From Roseiarcus sp963824475 (GTDB lineage Bacteria > Pseudomonadota > Alphaproteobacteria > Rhizobiales > Beijerinckiaceae), in the NCBI GenBank assembly GCA_963824475.1, contig CAWGPR010000010.1, positions 186,001-250,000 of the forward strand: 64,000 nt of DNA. The letters are read 5' to 3'. This document shows, piece after piece, positions 8,447-17,144 of this stretch. The notes beneath the pieces were generated by a model that saw only the letters and a program-made list of their open reading frames with translations, did no database searches and was not told where the DNA came from. A program made the translations under genes and the position numbers. Within the stretch, counting starts at the first letter, position 1. The number at the start of each line of letters is the position of its first letter.

Positions 8447-9577
8447 ATGAAGACATTCGGATATGGACTGATCGGCTCTGGCTTCATGGGGAAGTGCCAT
8501 GCCTACGCCATGCGAAACGCTCCCCGCAATTTCGCATTGCCGCTCGAACCTCGCTTCGAGATTATAGCCGATATCGATGCGCCATCAGCGGAGCGCGCGG
8601 CGGGATCGCTGGGATTTGCTCGATCGACCGGAGACTGGCGAAGCCTGGCGACCGACCCTGCGATTGACGTCGTCTCGATCGCCACGCCCAATTCCCTGCA
8701 CAAGCCAATGGCACTGGCGGCGCTCGCCGCAGGCAAGACGGTCTGGTGTGAGAAGCCGCTGGCCGCGAGGCCGGCGGATGCGAAGGAGATGGCGGACGCC
8801 GCCACGAGGGCCGGCGTCCAGACGATTGTCGGGTTCAGCTACCTTCGCAATCCGCTGGTCGGGCTCGCTCACGAGATCGTTGCGTCCGGCGAGATTGGCG
8901 AGCCGGTCAGCTTTCGCGGCGTCCACCTCGAGGACTACATGTCCGACCCCGCCAAGCCGTGGTCATTCCGTATCGACCCGGCAGGTGGACATGGCGCGAT
9001 CGCCGACATCGGCAGCCACATCGTCTCGATCGCGCGCCACTTGATGGGAGAGATCGACGAGGTGAGCGGGCAAGTCTCGACCTTGGTCAAGCGGCGCCCG
9101 ATCTCCGCGGGGTCGACCGAGACTCGCGCAGTGGAGGTCGACGATCAAGCTCGGGCGTTGCTGCGATTCGCCAGCGGCGCGACGGGTTCGATTGAGACCA
9201 GCTGGATGGCGCATGGCCGGAAGTTGACGCTGGCTTTCGAGCTGACCTGCGCCAGGGGCACGATCTATCTCGATTTTGAGCGGATGAACGAATTGCTCCT
9301 CTATACGATGGGCCAGGGAAAGGGCCGCGAAGGGTTCAAGACCATTCTGACCGGGCCCGATCATCCGCACTACTCAGCCTTTGTCCCCGTCGCAGGACAT
9401 CACATCGGCTTCAACGAGCTGAAAACGATCGAGGCGAGGATTCTTGTCGACGCATTTGCCGGCGGCAAACCGGCGGCCTGGCCGGATTTCACCGACGCCT
9501 GGCGCGTCGCGCAGACTGTGGAGGCAGTCGTCCGCTCTTCTCGCGAGCGACGCTGGATAAAGACCGCCGAGATGTGA
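8447..9577 (+). CDS. Gfo/Idh/MocA family oxidoreductase
   Basis: A 376-residue dehydrogenase. The nucleotide motif GLIGSGFMGKCHAYA is at the N-terminus, then VSIATPNSLHKPMA and the catalytic-lysine motif CEKPLAARP. The conserved His region is ADIGSHIVSIARHLMGE. The open frame starts at 8366; ATG 8447 is preferred because it begins the first beta-strand and has CAGGG upstream. It lies downstream of the TIM-barrel isomerase and directly upstream of the zinc alcohol dehydrogenase now displaced by IS21, implying an ancestral three-gene operon for polyol or sugar oxidation. Confidence 0.9.
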   Translation: MKTFGYGLIGSGFMGKCHAYAMRNAPRNFALPLEPRFEIIADIDAPSAERAAGSLGFARSTGDWRSLATDPAIDVVSIATPNSLHKPMALAALAAGKTVWCEKPLAARPADAKEMADAATRAGVQTIVGFSYLRNPLVGLAHEIVASGEIGEPVSFRGVHLEDYMSDPAKPWSFRIDPAGGHGAIADIGSHIVSIARHLMGEIDEVSGQVSTLVKRRPISAGSTETRAVEVDDQARALLRFASGATGSIETSWMAHGRKLTLAFELTCARGTIYLDFERMNELLLYTMGQGKGREGFKTILTGPDHPHYSAFVPVAGHHIGFNELKTIEARILVDAFAGGKPAAWPDFTDAWRVAQTVEAVVRSSRERRWIKTAEM

Positions 9578-9617
9578 TCGGGGCGGATCTCTATTTGGAA
9601 AGGATCGAGAGTGCTCG

Positions 9618-9625
9618 GTGTGGTT
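9618..9625 (+). repeat. Target-site duplication, left copy (IS21 element)
   Basis: GTGTGGTT precedes the left end (TGCCGATTCC) of the IS21 element and is identical to 12271-12278. Eight bases fits the 4-8 bp known for this family. Confidence 0.9.
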
Positions 9626-9771
9626 TGCCGATTCCGACGAAGCCGCCCGGGTATAACGGGATAATGCCGCCCGGGATTCCTGAATGATGCCGCCCACCGT
9701 AACGGAATGATGCCGCCCGGGTCGCGAGCCTCGCTGGCCGATGGATTGTTGTCACCGGCTGTGGTGTTGGG

Positions 9772-10518
9772 TCAAGCCTTCCTTGATTGCTTTGCTTGTG
9801 TCCGACGCAGGCTTTCGCCGGCGAGTTCGATGCGATGAGCGTTATGGATGAGACGGTCAAGGATGGCGTCGGCGTAGGTGGGATCGCCGATGATTTCGTG
9901 CCAACGGTCGATCGGAAGCTGGGAGGTGATCACCGTGGAGCGGCGTCCATAGCGCTCTTCAAGGATTTCCAGGAGATCATGCCGCGCGACGGCGTCGAGT
10001 GGCTCAAGCCCCCAATCATCGAGGATGAGAAGGTCGGCTCGGCCGAGGTTGCGTAAGATGCGGGGATGGCGCCCGTCGCCGCGGGCCAGCGCGAGATCCT
10101 CGAACAGACGGGGTGCCCGCTGATAGATGACCGACCGATTGTCGCGACAGGCTTTGTGGCCAAGCGCTGAGGCCAGCCAACTCTTGCCGACGCCTGTCGG
10201 ACCGACGAGAACCAAATTGTCGTGGGCGCTGATCCACTCGCCCTCGACCAGCTTTTGGAACAGCGCGCGGTCGAGACCGCGGGGGCTTCGGTAATCGACA
10301 TCCTCGACGCTTGCGTGCTGGCGCAATTTGGCGACGCGCAGCCGCGCCGCGAAGCGCTTGTCCTGCCGCCAGGACGCCTCGCGATCGAGCAGAAGCCCGA
10401 GCCATTCGTGATGGCCGAGGCCGCCGGCTTCCCCGTTGGCGACGAGTTCGGCGAAGGCCTTGGCCATGCCATGCAGGCCAAGGGCGCTGAGTTGATCGAG
10501 GGTGGGATGCTTGAGCAA
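9772..10518 (-). CDS. istB: IS21-family helper ATPase IstB
   Basis: A 248-residue AAA+ ATPase of DnaA/IstB type that assists IstA. Walker A is GPTGVGKSWLASAL, Walker B is LLILDDWGLEPL, and the sensor region is STVITSQLP. The open frame extends to 10707 but overlaps istA in sequence that is a shadow of it. TTG at 10518 is the likely start because AGGAG lies about six bases upstream, overlapping the istA stop. The C-terminus (DAILDRLIHNAHRIEL) is typical and complete. Confidence 0.92.
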   Translation of the reverse strand: MLKHPTLDQLSALGLHGMAKAFAELVANGEAGGLGHHEWLGLLLDREASWRQDKRFAARLRVAKLRQHASVEDVDYRSPRGLDRALFQKLVEGEWISAHDNLVLVGPTGVGKSWLASALGHKACRDNRSVIYQRAPRLFEDLALARGDGRHPRILRNLGRADLLILDDWGLEPLDAVARHDLLEILEERYGRRSTVITSQLPIDRWHEIIGDPTYADAILDRLIHNAHRIELAGESLRRTQAKQSRKA

Positions 10519-10528
10519 GCCGTTTCTC

Positions 10529-12079
10529 CTAATTGTAGTAGCGCGGCCCACGGATGTTGGCGTGCAGGATCGGCGTTCCGTCCGTGGAGCGCTGGCGCGC
10601 GGGACGCCGGTCGAGGCTGTTGTCGAGGATGGATTTGACCGAGCCGTAGGTCCGCGCGCCGATGTCGATGGCGCGTTCGGCGGCGGCTTCCAGGCGCTCG
10701 GCGCCATGGGGACCCGCGAGCCGGACGATGCCTAGGCAGGCGCGAAAGCCCTGCTCGGGATGCGGTCGCGCCTCAAGGATCAGTTCGCACAGGGCCGCCG
10801 TCGCCGGCCCGATCAGGCGCGCGTCGGCGCGGATGCGTTCAATCGTCCAGCCGGCATAGCGCCGATGGCTGGACGGCATGTGCTCGGAGACGGTGGTGTG
10901 CTTGTGGTTGCCGCTTGCCCGCACATGCGCGGCGATCCGCTCGCCCTTGAGGAAAATCTCGACGGTCCGCACCGTCATCCGCGCGTCGACCTCGGCGCGG
11001 ATGAAACGATGGGGCACGCTGTAATAATGGGCGGCGACCTCGACGTGATAGTCGATGCCGACGCGGCATGTCCGCCATTCCGAGAACTCGTACGGCTCGG
11101 CCGGCAGGGACCTCAGCGATGGCCGATCGACCGTCTCCAGCAATTGCCGGCGCGTTGCGCCGAGCCGGCGGATCGGGCGGTGTTCATTGAGGTGCGTCAT
11201 GAGATCGGCGATCGCCGCGTTGACGTCCGCCAGGCTGTAAAAGGTTCGGTGACGCAGCCGCCCGAGCAGCCATCGCTCGACGATGAGCACGGCCTGCTCA
11301 ACCTTCGCTTTGTCCCGGGGCCGCCGCGGCCGCGCCGGCAAAATGGCGGCTCCGTAATGCGCCGCCATTTCGGCATAGGTCCGATTGACCTGAGGATCGT
11401 AAAGGCAGGCCTTGATGACGGCGGTCTTCGTATTGTCCGGCACGAGCAATTGCGGGACGCCGCCGATCGCCTGGAGCGCGCGCACATGGGCGTCGATCCA
11501 GTCGGGGAGCGCCTGCGTCCAGCTCGCGTGCGCGAAGGTGAAGCTCGAGGCGCCGAGCACGGCGACGAAGATCTGCGCCATGCGGATCTCCCCGGTGAGC
11601 CGGTCAACGACCACCGGGACCCCGTCGCCCGCGTAATCGACGAACAACCGCTCGCCCGCCGCGTGCGTCTGCCGCATCGTCGGCGACAGCTTCGCTTCAA
11701 AACCGCGATAGAGTTCGCAAAACCGCGAATAGCTGTAACCGCCGGGGTCGGCCGCGATATATTCGTCCCAGACGATCAGCAGAGTGACGTGCTTGCGCTT
11801 CAACTCCCGATGGACCGTGGGCCAGTCCGGCTCGGCGTGGCGGCGGTGTCCCCGTTTGCTTCTGCGATTGGCGTAAAGCGCCGCCTCCAGTTCGGCGTCG
11901 CCGATCCCCTCCGGCAACGGCCAAGAAAGCCCAGCGCTGTCCAAACGACTCAACGTCTCTCGAACCGTCGAAGGCGCGAGGCCAAGACGCCGCGCGATCT
12001 CGCGCGTCGGCAGGCTGGTTGAAAACTTCAGACGAATGATCTCGCGCGCCTGGCGCATCGAAACTCTTTCCGCTGGCAT
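10529..12079 (-). CDS. istA: IS21-family transposase IstA
   Basis: A 516-residue transposase of normal length. The N-terminal helix-turn-helix is IIRLKFSTSLPTREIARRLG and the integrase core follows: LFVDYAGDGVPVV holds the first catalytic Asp, LVPDNTKTAVIKA the second, and RPRDKAKVEQAVLIVERW the Glu. ATG 12079 starts close to the right terminal repeats. Its stop is followed after 10 bases by the TTG start of istB, the standard two-gene layout. No disruption is seen. Confidence 0.95.
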   Translation of the reverse strand: MPAERVSMRQAREIIRLKFSTSLPTREIARRLGLAPSTVRETLSRLDSAGLSWPLPEGIGDAELEAALYANRRSKRGHRRHAEPDWPTVHRELKRKHVTLLIVWDEYIAADPGGYSYSRFCELYRGFEAKLSPTMRQTHAAGERLFVDYAGDGVPVVVDRLTGEIRMAQIFVAVLGASSFTFAHASWTQALPDWIDAHVRALQAIGGVPQLLVPDNTKTAVIKACLYDPQVNRTYAEMAAHYGAAILPARPRRPRDKAKVEQAVLIVERWLLGRLRHRTFYSLADVNAAIADLMTHLNEHRPIRRLGATRRQLLETVDRPSLRSLPAEPYEFSEWRTCRVGIDYHVEVAAHYYSVPHRFIRAEVDARMTVRTVEIFLKGERIAAHVRASGNHKHTTVSEHMPSSHRRYAGWTIERIRADARLIGPATAALCELILEARPHPEQGFRACLGIVRLAGPHGAERLEAAAERAIDIGARTYGSVKSILDNSLDRRPARQRSTDGTPILHANIRGPRYYN

Positions 12080-12270
12080 CGATCGCTCCCTTGGATTGCC
12101 AAAGGAGCGACCCTAAACAGGCCAGCGGAGGCGCTCGTCGCCGTCAAAAACCCCGGGCGGCATCATTCCGTTCCGGTGGGCGGCATCATCTCGTTTTGGT
12201 GGGCGGCATCATTCCGTTACGACGGGCGACATCATCTCGTTTTGGTGGGCGACATCGTCAGGAATCAGCA

Positions 12271-12278
12271 GTGTGGTT
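12271..12278 (+). repeat. Target-site duplication, right copy (IS21 element)
   Basis: GTGTGGTT directly follows the right end of IS21 and equals 9618-9625. Its third base begins the GTG that can now serve as start for the downstream alcohol dehydrogenase. Confidence 0.9.
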
Positions 12279-13286
12279 TTCAAGGGAGGCCGCCGCATCG
12301 CCCTGGAACGCTTTCCGGATCCGACGCCGGGCTCGCGCCAGGTCGTCGTCGAAATCAAGGCTTCCGGCATGTGCGGTAGCGATCTGCACGCCTATCGGAA
12401 AGCGACGGGCGACAGCGACAAGATCATCGGCGGCCACGAGCCGTCGGGCGTCATTGCAGCGCTCGGCCCCGGCGTCGCAGGGGGCGTAGCTCGCGTCGGC
12501 GATCGGGTCATGGTGCATCACTATCACGGCTGCACGACTTGCGAGCATTGCCGTTCGGGCTGGGCGCAGCTTTGCACAAACGGCGAAACTGAGATCTACG
12601 GAATCAACCGGAACGGGGCGCACGCGCGCTACATGCTCGTTCCCGCCGATACGCTCGTGCCGCTGGACGGCAGGTTGAGCTTCGCCGCCGGCGCGGCGAT
12701 CAGTTGCGGAACCGGAACCGCCTGGGGCGCTCTCAAGCGGATGAGTCTCTCCGGGCGCGACACAATTGCGATTTTTGGCCAAGGGCCCGTCGGACTCTCG
12801 GCGACGCAGCTTGCCGCCGCGCAGGGGGCGAGGGTTATTGCGCTCGACGTCAAGCCGGCGCGTCTGGCGAGGTCCAAGGCGTTCGGCGCCGTAGCGACGA
12901 TCAACCCGAGCGACGGCCGCGTCAAAGATCAGATTTGGGAGCTGACGCGCGGAAAAGGCGCGGACAAATCGCTCGAGACGTCAGGCTCCTCGGCAGCGGC
13001 AAAGGACGCCTTGCACGTAGTCAAAACCTGGGGAACGGCGACGTTCGTCGGTCTCGGCGCCGAGGTCGCGTTCGATGTGCGAGCGTTTCTCGGCAAGCAG
13101 ATCACGATCATGACGTCGTGGAGCATGTCGATACGGGACCAGAAGGCTTGCGCCGATTTCATCGTCGAGCGCGGAACCGATATCGATTCGCTGTTCACCG
13201 ACAGCTATCGGCTCGATGAGGCCGAGACCGCCTACGCGAATTTCGACAGGCAAAGCGGCGGAAAGGGCGTTTTTCTTTTCGACTGA
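12273..13286 (+). CDS. Zinc-dependent alcohol dehydrogenase (MDR), start displaced by IS21
   Basis: A 337-residue medium-chain dehydrogenase. Catalytic zinc ligands lie in MCGSDLHAY and GGHEPSGVI; the structural-zinc cysteines lie in CTTCEHCRSGWAQLC; the NAD fold is IFGQGPVGLSATQLA. Before IS21 insertion the gene began at GTG 9611 (reading MLGVVFKGG), behind GGAAAGGA and right after the Gfo/Idh/MocA gene. The insertion separated the first five codons, but the duplicated target restores two of them, and GTG 12273 has AGGAA from the IS end upstream. The protein could therefore still be made, three residues shorter, provided a promoter reads in. Substrate: probably a polyol or secondary alcohol. 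Confidence 0.9.
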   Translation: MVFKGGRRIALERFPDPTPGSRQVVVEIKASGMCGSDLHAYRKATGDSDKIIGGHEPSGVIAALGPGVAGGVARVGDRVMVHHYHGCTTCEHCRSGWAQLCTNGETEIYGINRNGAHARYMLVPADTLVPLDGRLSFAAGAAISCGTGTAWGALKRMSLSGRDTIAIFGQGPVGLSATQLAAAQGARVIALDVKPARLARSKAFGAVATINPSDGRVKDQIWELTRGKGADKSLETSGSSAAAKDALHVVKTWGTATFVGLGAEVAFDVRAFLGKQITIMTSWSMSIRDQKACADFIVERGTDIDSLFTDSYRLDEAETAYANFDRQSGGKGVFLFD

Positions 13287-13408
13287 TCCGAGCGCGGCCA
13301 GGAAGCCGGAGCAGCCACTTCACGGCTCCGCACCGGACGTTGAGCAGCCCGGCGTGCCAAGCGCCGGATGCTCAACCTCCGCGAACGCGACGCGTCGGCG
13401 CGAGATCG

Positions 13409-14713
13409 CTAGTACCGACAGGAAATCGGGAGCTCTTCGGCGGGGAACAGCGTGATGACTCTGCACCCCTTATCGGTGACCACGACCTCTTCCTCAATTC
13501 GGGCGGCGGAGTATCCGTCGGTGGCGGGACAATAAGTCTCGAGAGCAAAGACCATTCCGGTCTTTATCTCCATTGGAGATTCAAGCGAGACTAGCCGCGA
13601 AATAATCGGGCGCTCGTGAAGGGCTAGACCGATGCCGTGGCCGAACTGAAGGCCAAATGCTGCCATCTCATCCGGGAAGCCAAACTCTTCCGCCTTGGGC
13701 CAAACCTTGACGACGGTATCGGTCGAAACGCCCGGCCGGATCAAGTCGATGGCCTTGTCCAGCCATTCCCTGCATGTCTTGTAGGCGTCATGCTGAGCCG
13801 GCGTCGCGCGACCGACATTGAATGTCCGGTAGTAACAGGTCCGGTATCCGACGAAGGAATGCAGGATGTCGAAGAAGGCCTGATCGCCAGGGCGAAGCAG
13901 ACGATCGGTGAAATTGTGCGGATGAGGGTTGCAACGCTCGCCGGAAATCGCGTTGATCGCCTCAACATCGTCGGAACCCAGCTCGTAGAGTAGCTTGTTC
14001 ACCCGCGCGACGATATCGTTTTCGCGCACTCCCGGCTTCAGCTCTTCCCAGATCAAGTGGTAAGCGGCGTCCACCATCGCGGCGGCCTGGTTGAGCAGCA
14101 CGATCTCATCGATGTTCTTGATCTCGCGCGCGTCGAGCATGACCTGCTGTCCGTCGACGATCTTGAGACCGACACGCTCAAGTTCCAGCCACATGCCCGG
14201 CTCGATGAGGTCGACGCCAAGCGGCATGTCCGCGACGCCGGCCTGGACAAGCAGATCCTTGATCTCTTCGGCATGACGCTTCATCAATCCGGCGGACGGG
14301 GGCACCGTTCCGCGCATCCCCAGCATCCCGGCTCGGAAGTTTTCAGCCGGCAGCCAGTCGCAGTAGAGCCGATGATGGACCGCCGCCGATCCGAAGTCCC
14401 ACAATACGGGCGCCTTGTCGCCCGCAAACAGGGCGAAGCGGCAAAGCTTGTCCCGTTCCCATTCGCCGATCTTGGTCGAGGTCAGGTAGCGAATGTTGTT
14501 GACGTCGAAGGTCAGCAGCGCTCCCAGCTTGGAGTTGGCGAGAGCACGTCGGGCCCGCTCCAACCTATAGGCGTGCATCCGTCGGAAATCGACGCGGCCT
14601 TCAAAATCGACCCCCATGTGGCCAGGCTGCGGGATCGCCCGATTCCAGTTCCAGTGAGGCGCGAGAGCCGACGCAGGGTCTATCGGGCGCGGCGTGATGG
14701 CAAGCTCATTCAT
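13409..14713 (-). CDS. M24 (pita-bread) family enzyme, Xaa-Pro peptidase-like, altered metal site
   Basis: 434 residues: an N-terminal creatinase-like domain (to about 200) and a C-terminal pita-bread domain. Metal ligands align with prolidase at Asp282 (FFDILHSF), His359 (FGHGIGLALHE), Glu392 (FALET) and Glu407 (RIEEEVVV). The second Asp of the family (GYxxDxTRT) is replaced by Cys293 in GYRTCYYRTF. The paralogue at 31915-33168 has the same change. So it may bind a different metal or a single ion, or may be a non-peptidase hydrolase or lyase such as creatinase or DddP of this fold. It converges on the alcohol dehydrogenase and lies downstream of the SDR and CoA transferase cluster. The function is open. 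Confidence 0.88.
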   Translation of the reverse strand: MNELAITPRPIDPASALAPHWNWNRAIPQPGHMGVDFEGRVDFRRMHAYRLERARRALANSKLGALLTFDVNNIRYLTSTKIGEWERDKLCRFALFAGDKAPVLWDFGSAAVHHRLYCDWLPAENFRAGMLGMRGTVPPSAGLMKRHAEEIKDLLVQAGVADMPLGVDLIEPGMWLELERVGLKIVDGQQVMLDAREIKNIDEIVLLNQAAAMVDAAYHLIWEELKPGVRENDIVARVNKLLYELGSDDVEAINAISGERCNPHPHNFTDRLLRPGDQAFFDILHSFVGYRTCYYRTFNVGRATPAQHDAYKTCREWLDKAIDLIRPGVSTDTVVKVWPKAEEFGFPDEMAAFGLQFGHGIGLALHERPIISRLVSLESPMEIKTGMVFALETYCPATDGYSAARIEEEVVVTDKGCRVITLFPAEELPISCRY

Positions 14714-14770
14714 CTCGAACTGCTCCTGAATTGAGATCAGCGAAGTCCTGCAAGCTGAAGCGCGCTCCGG

Positions 14771-15565
14771 CTAGACAAGCACCATTCCGCCGTCGATCGA
14801 TATATTCTGCCCGGTCATGTAGTCCGAATTTGACGCGGCAAGAAAAGTCGTTGTTCCGGTTATGTCATCGGGCGTCGCCGCGCGGCCGCGCAGGATGCCG
14901 GCAGAGAACTCAGACATTGCCTGACCAGGACGCTGCGACGCGCCGATCGCCATTAGATCCTTGTCAAGCTGCTCCCAAAGCGGGGTCGCCACGACTCCCG
15001 GCGAGAAGCTGTTGACGGTGATATTGTGCTTCGCCAGCGCGCGAGCGCCAGACTGCGTAAGAGAGATCACGCTGAATTTCGACGCGCAATAGGGCGCGAT
15101 ATTGTCGTAGCCCTGGCGGCCTGCGATCGACGCGGTATTGATGATTTTTCCTCCAGTTCCTTGCGCAATCATTTGCTTGGCGGCCTCTTGCATGCCGATC
15201 AACACGCCGAGACCATTGACCTTCATGATCAGGTTCCAATTGTCTTCGGTCACGTCCAGAAAATTCATCGGCCTGTTGATGCCGGCGTTATTGAACATCA
15301 CGTGCAGCGCGCCAAATTCCTTGACCGCGCGCTCGATGGCCGCGCGAACTTGCTTCCGGTCCGTCACGTCGAGTTTCACTCCTATGGCGCGACCGCCCTC
15401 AGCGTGAGCCTGGTCCTTCGCCTTTCCAGCGAAGTTACCGACGTGATCATCGAGATCAGCGTATACGACATTGCCGCCTTCCCGCAGAAGCGCGTCCGCG
15501 ATCGACGCTCCGATGCCTCGAGCCGCGCCGGTCACCATGCACGTTTTGCCAGACAGTCTTCCCAA
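14771..15565 (-). CDS. SDR family oxidoreductase
   Basis: A 264-residue classical SDR. TGAARGIGASIADALL is the cofactor site, FNNAGINRP the structural motif, and the catalytic residues lie in NTASIAGRQGYDNIAPYCASK. The C-terminus is ISIDGGMVLV. TTG 15565 is taken as start since GGGAGGAG stands five bases upstream; the longer open frame is antisense-like padding from the next gene. It overlaps the CoA transferase stop by 34 bases, so the two are probably translationally coupled. Likely role: oxidation of a hydroxyacyl or polyol intermediate. Confidence 0.9.
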   Translation of the reverse strand: MGRLSGKTCMVTGAARGIGASIADALLREGGNVVYADLDDHVGNFAGKAKDQAHAEGGRAIGVKLDVTDRKQVRAAIERAVKEFGALHVMFNNAGINRPMNFLDVTEDNWNLIMKVNGLGVLIGMQEAAKQMIAQGTGGKIINTASIAGRQGYDNIAPYCASKFSVISLTQSGARALAKHNITVNSFSPGVVATPLWEQLDKDLMAIGASQRPGQAMSEFSAGILRGRAATPDDITGTTTFLAASNSDYMTGQNISIDGGMVLV

Positions 15566-16833
15566 CTTCTCCTCCCAAACTCCGTGGTGTTCGCTTGTGC
15601 TGTTCCTGCGTTCAACTCGCCAGGGTCGGGTTTCCCGGTTTCCGTCTTTCTCTGCTTTTCCCCCGACCGTTGGTTGAGCTCCGCGAGAATGGCGTCTCGG
15701 TCCTGATCCATCGCCGGCGCGCCCCATCTTATCGATCCCGGCGTCGCGGACAAACGAATAACGACATTGTGCATCGGCAATGATCCTGAACCATCGGCCG
15801 CCTCGACCAGGACCTCGCGACCGACCACATAAGGATGGTCGATAAGCTCCGCCACCGAATGGACTGGACCAACCGTTACGCCTGCCGCCTCGAACAGGGA
15901 GAGGTTTTCGGCGCGCGACCGCCTGGCGATGAATTCGCCGATGATCTCGTCGAGAGCGTCGCGATGGGTCAAACGCTCGTCATTGGTCCGAAATCGGGGA
16001 TCATTGACCAGCTCGGCGCGGCCGATCGCGTGGAAAATCTTCTCGGCCATGCTTTGCATCGATCCGGAAAGCGCGACGTAGTGGCCATCCGCGCAAGCAT
16101 AGATATTCCGCGGCGCTGCGTGGGTGGACTGATTGCCGTTCCGACGCATCGGAGCTTGGGTGAGCCGATATTGCGCCGCCGCAACGCTGATCAGCGAGAA
16201 GATCGGCTCGAACAGAGATACATCGACGACCTGGCCCTGCCCCCCATGGACTTCAACGGAGCGGACCGCGGTGAGGAGCCCGATCGCTGCGTAAAGGCCA
16301 GCGATCATGTCGGCGGTGGCCAGCGGCGGCAAACAGGGCGGCGAGTCAGCGAACCCGTTCAGGTCGGCAAATCCGGACATCGCCTCGACCAGCGTTCCAA
16401 AACCCGGTTTGTCGCGATACGGCCCCGTTTGTCCCCACCCAGACAAACGTACGATTACTAGTCGACGATTCATCGAGAGCAACTTCTCGGGCGCGAAACC
16501 CATCCTTTCCAGGGTTCCCGGCACGAAGTTCTCGACCAACGCATCGGCCGTCTCAATGAGCTGGCGGATAATCTCCCGATCGTTATCCCGGTTCAGGTCC
16601 AGCGCTATGCTGCGCTTGCTGCGTGAATATGTCTTCCAGAAGATCTCGCAGTCCTTCACTCGCCAACGTCTGAGATCGTCGCCGCGCTGAGGGTGCTCGA
16701 CTTTGATGACATCGGCGCCGAGATCCGCAAGAACATGCGTAACCATGTTGCCTGCGACGAGGCGCGACAGGTCTAGAATTCGAATGTCGGACAGCGGACC
16801 ATGGGAGTTCTCGCTCGCTTTGGGCGGGCCCAT
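15532..16833 (-). CDS. CaiB/BaiF family (class III) CoA transferase
   Basis: 433 residues, near the family's usual 380-430. It begins LSDIRILDLSRLVAGNM, continues ADLGADVIKVEHPQRGDD, and has the catalytic-Asp region ATADMIAGLYAAIG (Asp175), matching formyl-CoA transferase Asp169. HAAPRNIYACADGHYVAL and RTNDERLTHRD are further family landmarks. It moves CoA between carboxylic acids in the cytoplasm. It overlaps the SDR start downstream. ATG 16833 opens a region divergent from the SDR at 17145. It implies that the degraded compound passes through a CoA thioester. Confidence 0.93.
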   Translation of the reverse strand: MGPPKASENSHGPLSDIRILDLSRLVAGNMVTHVLADLGADVIKVEHPQRGDDLRRWRVKDCEIFWKTYSRSKRSIALDLNRDNDREIIRQLIETADALVENFVPGTLERMGFAPEKLLSMNRRLVIVRLSGWGQTGPYRDKPGFGTLVEAMSGFADLNGFADSPPCLPPLATADMIAGLYAAIGLLTAVRSVEVHGGQGQVVDVSLFEPIFSLISVAAAQYRLTQAPMRRNGNQSTHAAPRNIYACADGHYVALSGSMQSMAEKIFHAIGRAELVNDPRFRTNDERLTHRDALDEIIGEFIARRSRAENLSLFEAAGVTVGPVHSVAELIDHPYVVGREVLVEAADGSGSLPMHNVVIRLSATPGSIRWGAPAMDQDRDAILAELNQRSGEKQRKTETGKPDPGELNAGTAQANTTEFGRRSWEDCLAKRAW

Positions 16834-17144
16834 CCGATCCCCATCTGAAAAATGCGCAACTTGCTGAGCTCAGCCACTCCGCGGCCGTCCGGCTACTGCT
16901 AGCGCCTTCCAGCGCCCTTTGTCAACGGTATACGGGCTACGCTCCAGGCGTTGAAGTTGAAGTTGCGACACTGCCTGGTTGCAGCCCCCGGATCGTCCCG
17001 CGGAGGGCTCATGCGGGCAGCGATCGCGCTTTTTGGAGCGGCCGCGCCCGGATCTCACGGGGCCACAATGAAACGCGTTGCAGCTTACGACGACGTCGAA
17101 CATTATGCTCCATGGGGATACGCGCGAACAGGAATGGAGCGGCA
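16834..17144. promoter_or_regulatory. Divergent intergenic region with GTATACGG motif
   Basis: 311 bases without a convincing gene between the CoA transferase (minus) and SDR (plus). GTATACGG at 16928-16935 matches, in reverse orientation, the motif at 7350-7357 in the other divergent control region. No other structure is evident. Confidence 0.25.

Larger units (their letters stand above)
9626..12270 (-). mobile_element. IS21-family insertion sequence (2645 bp)
   Basis: The ends are related inverted sequences, TGCCGATTCC on the left and TGCTGATTCC on the reverse-complemented right, with TG...CA termini. Subterminal multiple repeats containing GATGCCGCCC or GATGTCGCCC lie at 9645-9722 and 12158-12258, the usual array of transposase sites. 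It carries istA and istB on the minus strand and is bounded by the 8-bp direct repeat GTGTGGTT. It is inserted between codons 5 and 6 of the original alcohol dehydrogenase gene. Both genes appear intact, so it may still be mobile. Confidence 0.93.

Noticed and set aside
9640..9722. Short spaced repeats (GATGCCGCCC units), also at 12158-12258, considered as a CRISPR-like array
   Set aside because: Units are of uneven spacing, occur at both ends of the IS21 element in inverted orientation, and match the multiple terminal repeats of that family; no cas gene is present.
10760..12022. 420-codon plus-strand open frame
   Set aside because: Antisense shadow of istA; no motifs.
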